From Plasmodium malariae (taxonomy: Eukaryota > Apicomplexa > Aconoidasida > Haemosporida > Plasmodiidae), in contig NC_041781.1 of the NCBI RefSeq assembly GCF_900090045.1, positions 902,001 to 966,000 on the forward strand: a stretch of DNA of 64,000 nt, written 5' to 3'. The notes beneath the pieces are model-generated. The model searched no databases. It saw only the letters and a list, made by a program, of their open reading frames with translations, and was not told the origin of the DNA. Shown here one piece after another: positions 1 through 12,300 of this stretch. The position numbers and the translations under genes were made by a program. Every line of letters starts with the position of its first letter. Positions within the stretch are counted from its first letter, which is position 1.

Positions 1-259
1 AGTTACCCTTTTCTCTTTTTAACACTTCTTCTCTTGCCTTTTCTAAAATTTTTTTCTCTTCAAGTAGTAGTTCCAAATATTCAGCTCTGTCTATATACTC
101 CAAATCGAAAAAATTAATCGGCAAATTGTTGTCAACGGCTATTTGTGCCTTTTTCGCTAGCTCGTAGTCGAATTCAACCATAGCGTTTACATTCTCCTGG
201 GTTAATATGGCTCTTGGTCTTGTTATTAGCTTCATTTCAAGCAGCTGTGATACCGCCAT
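1..259 (-). CDS. Unidentified protein, 5' exon, cut by window edge
   Basis: Reading the minus strand from the ATG at 259-257 gives an uninterrupted 86-residue stretch beginning MAVSQLLEMKLITRPRAIL and ending in a charged Glu/Lys-rich helix. Base composition is clearly richer in G+C than the flanks, as expected for coding sequence. A GTAACT donor-like sequence follows position 7 on the minus strand, so the exon may end there rather than run off the window. A CTAAAG just upstream of the ATG could be an acceptor, so an earlier exon is possible. I do not recognise the family; the visible part has no signal peptide or membrane segment and looks alpha-helical and soluble. The remainder lies to the left of the window. 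Confidence 0.55.
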   Translation of the reverse strand, partial: MAVSQLLEMKLITRPRAILTQENVNAMVEFDYELAKKAQIAVDNNLPINFFDLEYIDRAEYLELLLEEKKILEKAREEVLKREKGN

Positions 260-1378
260 AACACCTTTAGAAAAAAGAAAAGACGGGGAAACGAAAAGTG
301 AAAGGAAATATTATAGCGACAGGTTAATGTGAAAAATGAAAGGAAAGTTTATAGAGATAGAATAAGGGAAAAATGAAAAATTCATAGCACAGTAAAATAA
401 TGAAAAAGTGATAGCTACTGAACATATAACATTCGTTCATCAATTAAAATGTTCGTCTAACTTTGTCATTTTTTAACTGTTTTAAAATTTTATTTCTCAT
501 AAAAATGTACTGAATATAGCCCAAGAGTACATTTTTAAAGACCATGTTCATATATATGTATTTTTTTTCTTCCTTCTCCTCCTCTTCTTTTTACATTTTT
601 ATTTCCTTTGTTTTTTTTTCTTATTATGTATACCTGGGTGAGATATAAACGTTGTTTTATTTTGACGCACTCCAAAAGAAACTAAAACATCACAAACTTT
701 GTTTGATAAATTTTTAACACTTTTAAATATCATTATTTCAAGTTGATATGAGAAAATATGAAAAATCAAAAATTACAGCAATTCGCTATTTGTCAGAAAA
801 ATGCGCCTATATACACACATATGCATATATACGTATATATATATATATATATGTGGGTACACTGACTAATGTATGAACAACATGGTTCATGTGCAGTTAT
901 GCAGGTAGCTTTCTCAATATTATCTACCAAATTTGTTGTAATTATGTACACTCTGACATTTTATATGAACTCGTATAACATTCGCTTATTATATATATTG
1001 TGTTTTAAAAAAAAATGAATATATAACAAAAGTATGGTAAATATACTGCTGCATAGAGAACGTGACGTAGCCTATTTTTATTATTTTCTTTTCTATCTTT
1101 TTTTTTTTACTTTCCTCTAATTCACAAATGAGGATACTAATAAAAAAAAAATATATCGAACAAATACTACATAAAGGATTGTTATATGTACATATATATG
1201 CGTATATATATTTATTTCCTTTATCATATTTTTATATTAAAAAAATATAGTGTCAACAAAAAGGTAAAAATTAAAAGGTGTAAATCTTAAAAATGAAATG
1301 ATGAAAAAGAGAAAAAATACAATATGGTAAAAATTTTACAGAATTAGAAAAATATTTTATATATAAAAAAGTTTTAGG
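260..1378. other. Intergenic, divergent promoter region
   Basis: Sequence between the minus-strand exon at the left edge and the signal-peptide exon at 1379. It holds (TA)n at 828-852, several poly(T)/poly(A) runs and no credible open frame on either strand. It is the likely shared promoter/5'UTR space of two divergent genes; no specific regulatory motif was recognised. Confidence 0.5.
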
Positions 1379-2935
1379 ATGGAAATTTTTAAAAAATATA
1401 TACTGTTAAAAAAAATTTCGACTAATTTTGTATTTATTCTTCTGCTCTTTTTATTCATTGAGAAAATGAATGCAAGCTTAAAAGTATGCTATTCCGCACT
1501 TTACCATTTGGTGAAACTTTTTTTGTTTTTGTAATGTGCATTTAAGAAGAGCAATTATTTTGTTTTGTTTTGTTTTGTTTTATTTTATTTTATTTTATTT
1601 TTTTTTTTTTTTTTTTTTTTTTCTTTACTGCGGATGTTTGAATATGCATTTTTCAACATCCCAACAAATTCCTTCGTGCGTTTGTAAGTTCAATAAGTGT
1701 GGTGCTGTAAATTAAGCAAAAAGAAAAGACGTAATTTTACAAATATATTTGCGTATATAAATGTGTATATGCGTATATGCGTATATATATTTTTTTTTTT
1801 GTTTTTTTATAATTAGTATAACCATGACGTTAAAGGCTAATTTTTTGTAGCACAAAATTTTGAGAAGGTTGCAATATTTGAGTTTTAAAAAAAAAAATAA
1901 AAAAATTTCATTTTATACTAGTCTTATTTTTGTTATATTTGGAACTTCTATTTTTTCTTTTGTTAATATTTAAAATGCACTGTCTAGGGCAAAACTTTTC
2001 ATGCATTATTTATGTAGTACTTCATGGGTAATTTATGACTATGTTAACACCTTTTGGCAATAAAATTTTTTTGTTCATTAAGTGTGTATTGCTAAATTAG
2101 AAGGTTCATCTGTTAATTTTGTACACTTTTTGTTTGTTCTGTTTTGTTTTACTTTGTTTTGCTTAATTTTGCTTTGATTTTTTTTGATTTTTTTTGATTT
2201 TTTCACGTTTTTATTTTATTATTTTTCCATTTTTTCCCTTTTTTGCTTAAGGTGCTCGGCTTCCACCTTACATCAACTAAAATGATTGAAGTAGTAGGAG
2301 GTATTGCATTCATAAGAGACATAGAAAAGAAGTCTTTGGAATGTAGGGAAGGAAACGAAATTGTAGTACTTAAATTATGTGATTTATGCAATACAATTTA
2401 TCCGATATATAAGAAAATATTTGGAGATGGCTTTATAGCTGACATGTTAATAAAAGACTTGAAAAATTCGTCTTTAAAAGTTCAAAAAGCCATTGAAAAT
2501 TTTCCAAATGAAACAAAATACGTTTCAATGATGTATTCTTATAATTTAAAAAAGTATCAAAGTATACATAAATTAAAACGTGATTTAAATAATGGAATAA
2601 TAAACTTTTTATGGATGAAAAGAACTATAGAGTTCATTGTAATTTTCTTGGAAAAATGTTATATTACAAATTACTCTTCCAAATTAAGTGCATGTGCAAT
2701 GGACGCATATGATGAAGTATTAAAAAGTTATCATGGTTATATGACACGCAATATTGTTAAGTTAGCACTCAAGCTATCACCATCCAGAGAAGTTTTAACT
2801 GAAAGGCTCCAGTTAGGATCAAATGAACAAACAAAACTTGTTCTACAGAAATGTCTTTCAATAGCAAAACCTTTGATTGATGATATTTCTAAAATAATTG
2901 AAAGGAATAACTGTAACTTTGCAGAAAAAATTTGA
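1379..2935 (+). CDS. Glycolipid transfer protein (GLTP) domain protein with signal peptide
   Basis: Proposed exons 1379-1483 and 2252-2935, 262 residues. GLTP-fold proteins shuttle glycosphingolipids or ceramide-1-phosphate between membranes. Family signatures in order: Asp104, Asn107 and Lys111 in a KDLKNSSLKV segment, Trp156 in FLWMKRTIEFI, and His196 in AYDEVLKSYHGY, matching the Asp/Lys/Trp/His head-group pocket of human GLTP. Trp rather than Arg at the second site is GLTP-like rather than CPTP-like. The large exon opens directly after a textbook acceptor (T-rich tract then GCTTAAG at 2251). The only upstream exon found that joins in phase 0 starts at ATG 1379, encodes a hydrophobic leader (FVFILLLFLFIEK) and ends at a GTATGC donor. 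Without it the first ATG is at 2282, giving 217 residues. The domain is firm; the leader exon and 768-base intron are inference. Confidence 0.8.
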
Positions 2936-3097
2936 AAAAAAAAAGAAAAAGCCAAAGTGGCTAATTCGGAATGCGCACAATTTTTTTTTTCTTGCCTGCT
3001 CAGAATTTTTAATTAAACAGAAAAATATTTTGTGCATAAGGAGTTTAATGCTTTTTCTCATATGTGCCAAATGGAATATGTACAAATATATAAACAT

Positions 3098-3164
<67 letters not shown>

Positions 3165-4522
3165 AACCCATTATATACATGCATGCACACATACGTTTGA
3201 CTATATCCGTGCAGATATGCACTTGTATGTATGTACGCTTATGTGTTTGTGCGTATTTAAGCATACTCGCTTATTTGTTTTGAAAAACAAAATAAAAAAT
3301 ATAAATAACTTTTTGTCAGTTAACGATATTTTCCCTTTTTTTAAATTAAAATAAGGTGTAAACAATAGGTACTATGCACATGTGTAATGTTGCTACGAAA
3401 ACACGAAATAAGAAAAAAGTTTCTTAAAATATCGCTATCTTTTTATAAACAACAAGTTACACTATACATTCTTGAAAATAAAGGATGTTACATATATATA
3501 TGACCTTCTTCCAACGTTTTTCCCTCTTATTATGTTCTCTATAAATAAAGAATAAAACTTTTCAAAAGAGGGATGGTTGCTTAACAATCGAAACCTTCAA
3601 CTATATATAAAACGATTAATATAAGTGCTCAACAGAGTACAATAAAAATATTAATTTATATATATACATAATAAAACACACACAAATGTACAATTATGCG
3701 TGTTTATTTATATACATTATATATATATATAGATAGATAGATATAGATATATGAATATAATACAGCTTAACCATTTTTTTAAAACAAAACTGAAAAGAAT
3801 GAGACAGAGAACATACGTAAAAAAAAAAAAAAAAAAAATCCTACAAAAAAACGTTTTGTAAGAACTGTATTTTTATTAAACTAAAAATAAAAGTTAATAT
3901 ATCTTATAAAAGAAAATTCATATATAATCAAAACTTATTCTGAAGTAGTCACAATTAGTATTATTTACTGTTGAATGAAAAAAAAAAAAAAAAAAAAAAA
4001 AGCGTGAACAAATTTTAACATTTAAAAAAAAAAAAAAAATTTACCGTAAAACGTTATAATATATGTTTTTCCTTTAAAAAAAAAAAATGGCTATTTACTT
4101 TAAAATTAATTAAAAACAAGTATAAGGATTATTATAGTAAAAAGCGACATTATACATTATATAATTATAAATATATATATACATGTATGTACCATGGCAT
4201 AAGATAAACGAACAAAAAGAGAATTATAATATTATTAATATTTATAGAGCTCTATAATATGAGCAACTACAAATTGTGAAAAAATTTATCGCCACAATAA
4301 TAGTAATATAATAACAAACGTGAGAAAGTAGTAAATATATATGTATATATATATAATAATGAAGAGCAAAAATTAGCAAAGATAGAAACAAATGCAGCCA
4401 GCGGTAATATATATATTTATTCAATTTTGGTAAATAATATGAGATATAAATCGATATTAACTTTTTTTTGAAAGTTTACGAGTTTCTCTTTAGAAAAAGA
4501 TGACTCGTTAAATTATTTTAAA

Positions 4523-4564
<42 letters not shown>

Positions 4565-4592
4565 TATTTATATAAAAAAAAAAAAAAAAAAA
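2936..4592. other. Intergenic, 3'UTR and promoter, AT-rich
   Basis: Contains a (TA)n tract of about 70 bases at 3092-3160, A18-A23 runs near 3820 and 3980, and another (AT)n at 4527-4562 just before the next start codon. Frames translated here are only dinucleotide repeats (YIYIYI). I see no gene. Confidence 0.6.
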
Positions 4593-5045
4593 ATGATGCC
4601 TATAAGTGAAAACAATAATGATGATGACGACTGGGAATTACATCCATTATTTTTATCAAAAATTCCAAACAAAAAGGATATTGATAAAAACCATGCTCTT
4701 TCTGCTTTAATAACTTTAATTAATGAAGAAGAAGAAAAAGAAGTATTTAATTATGAACCAAGAAGAAAAAATCTAAAAAAAAAAATAACAGAAAAAGGGG
4801 AAATTATTTATAAAAAAGATAGAAGAAATTTTTATGAGCCTTATCAAAATATAAAAAATATAAATAATTTTGAAAAACAAAAATTCACGAATAATGTAGA
4901 CCTTAATAAACAGGACGAATCTTCAAACAATGCAGAAGAAATTGAAACTATCTCAAATGTAAATGTAAGTAGCAACAACAAAAGCACAGAAGAAACATCC
5001 ATAGGAGAAGTATTAGTTTGCTTGTCTATGATAAATTTAAAGTAG
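4593..5045 (+). CDS. Small acidic protein resembling the TTC4/Cns1 N-terminus
   Basis: Single open frame of 150 residues starting in a poly(A)-rich leader (A21 then ATGATG). Residues 10-55 read DDDDWELHPLFLSKIP then ALSALITLINEEE, which resembles the N-terminal Hsp90-cochaperone segment of TTC4/Cns1 (PLFMS..P...L..L..EE). A following EKGEIIYKK stretch is reminiscent of the first TPR helix, but no TPR array follows; the C-terminal half is Asn/Ser-rich. The normal stop is TAG at 5043-5045. A GTATGT donor overlaps that stop, and an acceptor at 5419 would rejoin in phase and add 14 residues to 5459, so an alternative C-terminus is possible. The coding call is fairly sure; the TTC4 relation is tentative. 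Confidence 0.7.
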   Translation: MMPISENNNDDDDWELHPLFLSKIPNKKDIDKNHALSALITLINEEEEKEVFNYEPRRKNLKKKITEKGEIIYKKDRRNFYEPYQNIKNINNFEKQKFTNNVDLNKQDESSNNAEEIETISNVNVSSNNKSTEETSIGEVLVCLSMINLK

Positions 5046-5103
5046 TATGTCCATCTACTCGTAATTTATTATTATTTATTTATTCATCTATTTATTTACT
5101 GTT

Positions 5104-5350
5104 TTATTATAAATTATTTTATTTTGAACTATTTTGTTATAAATTATCTTATTATTAATTATTTTACTATAAATTATTTTACTATAAATTATATTATTAT
5201 AAATTATTTTACTATAAATTATTTTACTATAAATTATTTTACTATAAATTATTTTACTATAAATTATTTTACTATAAATTATTTTACTATAAATTATTTA
5301 CTATATTTTATTATTTATTGTTTTATTATAAATTATTTTATTATTTATTG
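5104..5350 (+). repeat. 15-bp AT-rich tandem repeat
   Basis: Unit ATTTTACTATAAATT repeated about ten times with drift at both ends, immediately 3' of the small gene ending at 5045. The 15-base period is a multiple of three, which creates a spurious frame (FTINYFTINY). Confidence 0.9.
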
Positions 5351-5459
5351 TTTTATTATAATTTCCTTTTTTTTTTTTTTTCTTATACATATTACTCCTC
5401 TTTTGAAATCAATTTTTAGTATTTTTTTACACCACAAATTGTTATATAATAATTTATGA

Positions 5460-6184
5460 ACATTCAGAAAAAAAAATGAAAAAAAACATAAGAGACGTTA
5501 TTTGAAGTTTAAAAAACTGGAATTATTTTTAAAATAAAATTTTAACATATTAATTATTACACTTATCAGGGAAGAATAAAAAAGAAAAGAGAAAGAAAAA
5601 GAAAAAAAAGGATATTTTTTAAAATTTTAATTTTTCGTATTTCATATACACATATAATATATATATATATTTATTTATTGCGCTGTGGTATCTTCGTTTT
5701 AGAAAGAACAATCATGAATTTTTGATGAATTGCAAATGAAAAAATATAAATAGGAATATATGCAAAATTCTAATATGAAAAAGGGAGGAAGTGGAAAAGA
5801 GGATAAGTGAAAAAGAGAAAAGAGAAAAGAGAAAAAGAGAAAAGTTGGAAAATGCGTAAAACTTACATATAACATTGCATTAGCATTACATGGATGCCCA
5901 TACAAAAAAGTGTATGTTTGTATGTATGTGTGTATGTATGTGTGTATGTATGTATGTATGTATGTATATGGGTATTTATGTACGTGTGTACGTCGGTACG
6001 TACGTTTTATACACGCTTACTATGCTTACTTTAAAAAATAAAGACAAATATTTAACAATAAAATGTCGTTGATATAATCGACCAAACACTAATTAAATAA
6101 TGGAATAAAAAAGATTTTGTACTGGCATATAAAACAACTGAATATTAAAAAATATCAAAAAAATAAAAGCGGAGAATGAGAGAA

Positions 6185-6219
<35 letters not shown>

Positions 6220-6394
6220 ACGATTAAACAATTAAACAATCAAACGATCAAACGATCAAACAATTAAACAATCAAACGATCAAACGATCAAACAATTAAA
6301 CAATCAAACAGTCAAATAAACACATACTTCATATGTTCTTTAATTTTTCACGCTAATAAAAATTGTTTGTTCCGACAAAATAAAACCTAAATTA
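5460..6394. other. Intergenic, convergent 3' region with simple repeats
   Basis: Between the small plus-strand gene and the minus-strand transporter. It holds a GTAT/TGTG microsatellite at about 5925-5975, (AT)n at 6189-6214 and about 90 bases of a CAAACGATCAAA / CAATTAAACAAT repeat at 6215-6310. No gene seen. Confidence 0.6.
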
Positions 6395-6595
6395 TTACGT
6401 AAGCGGTTCCTCTAATTCCAGAAATTCTTCATTTTCTTTTTTGTCAGAAAAGTCCTAAAAAATACATTGACAGAAATGAAAAAAAATATATGTAATGATA
6501 TAAAATGCAATATGACATGCTATAAAAGGATAAAATAAGAATTGTAAAAGGGAGGATTAAGCATTTATAGACATATCTTTTTACATCCTACGTTT

Positions 6596-6667
<72 letters not shown>

Positions 6668-9600
6668 CTTTTTTTTTTTTTCTTTTTTTTTCTCTCCTTG
6701 TTACCAAAAAATTTGCATACAAAAGCAAAAGGAAACCTATAAAACTCGAGTATAAAATCATGGTAAAACCAGCCCTGCGTAAAGAAAAAATCGAAAAATA
6801 TAGCTCTTACCTTTAAAGATGAAAATGCGTATACGTACATACATACATATATATATGCATATACTTATCACTGCACGTATAGAGACGCAGCTATACACTC
6901 GTTCTACTGTGCTAAAATGTTTACTTATTTTATGTATAAATTCAGGTATATGCAAGTAGAAAGGTATGAAGACTTTTTTTTTCCCTTTTTTACTGTGTAT
7001 TTGTGTGCGTACTTTAAAGCTAGCCTGTTATCGTTTGTGTATTTGTGCATTATGTCCATAATAATTCCAGATAATAAGGGGGCTGAAAACCAACCAAAGA
7101 CGTTATATATTACTTGCGAAACGGCAGATGATAAACTCTTCTGATGATTGTTAACACATGATAAGAGCATGCCTTCAAAGACCAAGAAAAGGGAAAGTGG
7201 AAAAAAAAAATTAAAAGTACAGCATCAAAATAGATGGTGATAAAATACAAGGTGGTAAAATATGTATGGGGACGAAGTGCATAGGGACAGGTACGTCCAC
7301 CGGAAATAATGCGCATCATTTTTTATGCTCGCTATGCATGTTGCACGCAGCGCACATATATATATATATATATATATGGCTCTTTTCATGTACGGCACAC
7401 TATAATTGTCCCTACCGACGGCAACAGGTACCAAGGCGGAACCGCTAAAAAGGCAGAGCCACAAGCAAATAGAGAAGAAAATAAAATTGGACAAATGAGC
7501 CGATAGTATACCGAAAATACAAGCAGAAATAGCAAAAGCAGTAGCTACTTTAATTGTTTTAAAATAATTTGTATTTTTATATCCTCCAAATAAATCACAT
7601 ATGAATCCACCAAACCAAACTCCGGATGTAGGAGATGTTAAAAAGCATAAAGTAGATACTGTAACAATTTTCATTTTCTCTGTTAATAATACTACTGACA
7701 TATATTCAGTTATCCAGAATTGTATACCAGTCACAACGAAATATAAATTACTCATACCTAAGGTTATGATTATATATAATCTATTATTTAATAATTTTTT
7801 TACTTCTTTAAAAGTTTTCTTTAAAACATTTGTTTTCTTTTCCATAATATACGTAGCTGATCTATTAAAATTTTTACGCACTGCATTATTTTTTTTTTCA
7901 TATGATAATCCGTTTTGCCTCACATCCTTTTGTTCTTCACTTATGCTTTTGATATTCTTTTTCGTGCACCACTTTGTTTCATAGGCTTCCCCCTCCCGTG
8001 CTTTTGAAGCATCCATATTACATTTGTCATAGCGCTGAGTGTAGCCATCAACGTACTCTTCAGTGAGTGCACCTGCGTAACCGCTTGTGCATCTGCCAAC
8101 GTACTCCCCTATATCTTCTTCGCATGCTTCCCCGCTTGAGCTTCCTGAATCCGTCTTACTTGCACTTATGTTAATAATATCAGACGGAATAAAAATTATA
8201 ATAAAGAATAAGGGTAGGAGTAAAAATGACTGGATCAAAAAAGGTGATCTCCAATTAGTAAAAAAAGATACACTAGAAAATACTGAATCGTTTTTATTAT
8301 AACAATTATAATTATTTGATAAAATTCCTCCTAAAAAATATCCAAATACAGTGCCTCCAATAGATGCCAACTGAATATAGGACATCCACTGTGTAGCCTT
8401 TTTATCTGGTGAGAACTCGTCGACCCAAACTGGTATATATACAACAGGTATAGCTTGACATAGTCCATTTACAAATCTTGAAATATACATAAATAGAACA
8501 CAATTAGCATGACTAAATATATATAAAGATATAGATAATAAGATTATACTAATAGTAACTAACAATTTTGCTGACAATAACTCAAATAAAACACTAGCTA
8601 TTATTGTTCCTATTATTAAACCGAAATATACTAAACTTCCAAGTAATGACTGTTCAATATAACTTAAAGGAAAATCTTTTTGTATTTCCTCTAAAGTAAC
8701 TGGTATCGCACCATGGTCATAGTTACATAATACAGATATACAGATCATTAATGTTAGAGTTACTATTAATATATTTTCACTAGATGTTTTTTTATTTATT
8801 CCTTCTATTATTTTATTTGAAAAAAGATAAACATGCTCATTTTTTTTCATATTTTCCGAATCTATCTTATGATGTAACAAAGTATAATCATACTCATTTC
8901 TTTTCCATGAATAATTTAAACAACTGTTATCTTTAATTTTTCTTTCATTCTGTTGTGTTAATATAGATGATACCATTGATGTCAACAGACCACTGTAATT
9001 AATGCTCCCCCTTTTTTCAAAATAATTTATTTGGCTTTTCATCTCAATTTGTTTTTTTCCCCCTCCCTCTTCTTCTGCGTACACTGTCTTGGTTCCGTTC
9101 ACACTGCTACAGTATTTATCGCGATTAGCATTACTATTGCATTTGCAATGGTGAATACAATGCCTGTTACAGTTTCCATGTTTGTTGTAATTTCCATGCT
9201 GATTCCAGTTATCATTCCGATTGCAGTTGTTACTACAATTATTATTATTACTGTAGCTATTATTTTTACTGCTGCTCACAGTAGGAGAATTTTCGTACTC
9301 GTTGTTTAATTTGAAAAAGTTGTTCAACTCATCTAGGCGTCTTATGTTAGTCTCTTTATCCTCGTCCTCATAACACTCATTAGCACCTTTTCTACCGTTC
9401 TCTTTCTCGTAATAAGTCTCACTACCATTTCCATGAGTGTTGCAGCTGTTATTGCAATTGTTATGACTGTTATCACATCGGCTGTTAAAACCGCTAATCA
9501 AATCGCTGTTATAACCACTGTTACTAGACTTCATCATCATTATATTTAGAGCACTACTTTTACTTGTCCCCTTTTTCCCTTCTGCATGCACAAAAAAAAG

Positions 9601-11448
9601 GTCATCTCTTGGTACACTCTTCATTACGCAGTTTTTCTGGTAATTTTTCTGCAAAAATTGCTCTCCACTTTTGTTATAGTACCGTATCTTGCATTTTCCT
9701 ATCCTTGAATCTGATGAACTATAATTGCCATGTAACCGCTGATTCGTATGCATGTTGGTACCTCCTGTGATTAATGTATATGCTCCCTTCCTTTCAAGTG
9801 CCATTCGTTTATTATCTGTCTGCTTTATATCAATAGTATAATTATCTTTTTGCATATTAGTAGATCCATTTATCTCATGCATCGAACTGCATGTCTTGCT
9901 AAACGGATCACCTTCGCTAAGTTTTGAAAAGACGTTCCCCCTAGGAATACAACTATTTCCACAGTTTTCCATATTGCGCATGTTGCTGATGTTTTCTATA
10001 TTATCACTGCTATTCATGATGCCCCTAATCGGGCTAATAGGGCTAACCTCGGCTTTCCGGACCTCCCCCCTTGAGATGCTTTCCCATTGAGAAGAATTTA
10101 CATCTTTACCGCTAACATCATCATTCACAATATTTGTGCTGCTTCTATTATTTTTATCATTTACATTCCTTCCCTTGATACAATAGTCTGAGAGACTGAT
10201 TTGTGTCCCCTTCAAATATTTATCAGTGCTTCCATAAGGAGAATTAGAATTGGAATTAGAAATAAAATTATAATTACTGTTATCAAAATTTATAGCCATT
10301 TCCTTTGTAATATTCTTATTTTGTTTAGTAGATATAACATTATTAAGGTAGCTTTTCTTACTTATATTATTCGTTTTTTCATGTATGATTGAAATTGTTT
10401 TTATATTACTCTTTTTAGGAGATAACATGTAATTCCTTAAGGATGTAGGAACAGGTTGTCTATCAACGTAACTACCATGTTTCATGTTGTCACACTCACT
10501 TTTACTATTTTTTGAAGAAGGAGTACTCTTAATTTCACAGTTTTTAAGGGATAAATAATTATTACCACTATGACCGCTATCGTTGTAAGCGCTATCATGA
10601 CTGCTGTTGTTCAGGTTGTCATTATTACAACTACTATGTATAAACTTACCATTCATAGGCTTACCATTCATAGGCTTACCATTCATAGGCTTACCATGCA
10701 TAATTTTACCATAGATAAGATTTCCATGCGTATAGTGACTGGGTTTATAATTCTTGATATCATGACTAATGTTGTTGAAGAGACCGTCAACCCCCTCTTC
10801 CCTGCGCTGCTTCATGTTATGGTTATAATTGTAAATGTTATTATTATGATTTTCACTTCCTACCATCCCGAAGCTAATTAAATCATTTGAAATATTGTCA
10901 GGATAGATATAATTTGCTATGGAGTTATTTTCACTAATATTCATAGAACTCATTAGTAAACGTCCTTCATCCGGTGCATAGTTATTGTTGGTCCTTGCAC
11001 TGTTAGCATTCAAATTGTTATCCGCACTCAAGATATATTTATCAAAAATGGGTCTGTTTCTATTGGGATTTCCACTCCTGCTGTTACACCGTGAATGCTG
11101 CAAACGTGTATCATTCGTTGGACTTTTATCGTTAGTAAAATTTTCATATCCTTCCCATTTTGCAAATGGCATATTACCAGCAAGATTCGAATGCTCGTTT
11201 ACCTTTTTTCCATTGCCTTTATTTGTATCACTCCTTACTGTTTCAACAGAAAAATGTATGTCTTCATCTATATCACAGTTTGAGTTTCCTATAAAAACCA
11301 TTCTTTTGTCTTTATTAATTTTCTTTCCTATTCCTTTATTGTTCCCATGGTTTATGTTCACCTCCATTTCGTTATTTCTTATATTCGAATTACTGTATTC
11401 AACACTACATTTTTGCTCATCTGTTTTTTTCGACTTTGCTTCATCCAT
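6395..11448 (-). CDS. Major facilitator superfamily transporter with long Asn-rich N-terminus
   Basis: Four exons on the minus strand: 11448-7416, 7172-7013, 6774-6705 and 6454-6395, about 1,440 residues. The transporter part begins near 8795 with successive hydrophobic helices. MFS signatures include an RFVNGLCQAIPVVYIPVW segment after helix 4, GGTVFGYFLGGIL, and a second half with SPTSGVWFGGFICDLFGGYK. The last helices lie across introns: PVAVG joins GMLLSCVNNHQK in phase 1, and RLALK joins AGFTMILYSSFIGFLLLLY in phase 2. The final exon gives a short acidic tail (EEFLELEEPLT, stop at 6395). The layout is like Plasmodium MFS-related or spinster-like carriers; the substrate cannot be told. 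The first 880 or so residues are Asn/Ser-rich low complexity, including a short NGKPM repeat near 10640-10700. A large loop with low-complexity sequence separates the two six-helix halves. Confidence 0.85.
6592..6692. repeat. Poly(T) tract inside transporter intron
   Basis: About 100 bases almost entirely T with isolated C, lying in the last intron of the MFS gene. On the coding strand this is a poly(A) tract near the 5' end of the intron rather than a polypyrimidine tract. Confidence 0.9.
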
Positions 11449-11570
11449 TTATAAGAGATCGCTCTGTATGAAAAGCACGTATGGATTTGGTTACGTCAGA
11501 TGGGGCCTTTTTTTCACGTTACCTCTTTTTTATATTTTTCTTTAAAGTGGAAAAAAGAAAAGAATTATGA

Positions 11571-11880
11571 TATGGTGGATGGAAGTTTAGGATGGTGGAT
11601 GGAAGTTTAGGATGGTGGATGGAAGTTTAGGATGGTGGATGGAAGTTTAGGATGGTGGATGGAAGTTTAGGATGGTGGATGGAAGTTTAGGATGGTGGAT
11701 GGAAGTTTAGGATGGTGGATGGAAGTTTAGGATGGTGGATGGAAGTTTAGGATGGTGGATGGAAGTTTAGGATGGTGGATGGAAGTTTAGGATGGTGGAT
11801 GGAAGTTTAGGATGGTGGATGGAAAATTAGGATGGTGGATGGAAGTTTAGGATGGTGGAAGGAAGTTTAGGATGGTGGAA
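11571..11880 (+). repeat. 20-bp G-rich minisatellite
   Basis: Unit GGATGGTGGATGGAAGTTTA, about 15 copies; twelve in a row (11581-11820) are identical and the last three carry single changes. It starts about 120 bases upstream of the MFS transporter ATG. It is by far the most G-rich stretch in the surrounding intergenic DNA, with GG doublets spaced 1-3 bases apart. Confidence 0.95.
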
Positions 11881-12156
11881 AAAAACGATGTAAGATGCAA
11901 TAAAAATACAACGACAAGCAAATAAAACTCAGCTACAAAAAAAAAAAAAAAAAAAAAAAGCTTCCGTAAAAAAAAACTCACTTTCACTAATTTTCACAAA
12001 ATTAATTATATTTCTTTTCATGTTTTAAAAAATTGCTATTTTTGAAATATGAGTATTTGCATAGTACCTACTTAGGTGTACATATCAGTCTTAAACATAG
12101 TAATGTTATCGGCAAAATTGAAAAAGTATAAAATGAATGGAATATAATTGGTGGAA

Positions 12157-12300
12157 TAAAATCGGCGGCATAAAATCAGCGGCATAAAATCAGCGGCATA
12201 AAATCAGCGGCATAAAAATGGCGTTATCAAATCGGTGGAATAAAGTCGGCAGAATAAAATCAGCGGAATAAAAATGGCGGAATAAAATCAGCGGAACGAA
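12157..12300 (+). repeat. 14-bp degenerate tandem repeat
   Basis: Unit close to GCGGCATAAAATCA, first copies near-identical, later copies drifting (GCGGAATAAAAATG). Confidence 0.85.

Noticed and set aside
1639..1686. Possible exon MFEYAFFNIPTNSFVR with a GTAAGT donor upstream of the GLTP exon
   Set aside because: It ends in phase 2, and joining it to 2252 hits a stop within twelve codons; no acceptor precedes it as an internal exon.
6565..6840. Minus-strand frame with poly-Lys (KKKKKKRKKKK)
   Set aside because: It reads through the poly(T) of the transporter intron; exon 3 of that gene uses another frame of the same bases.
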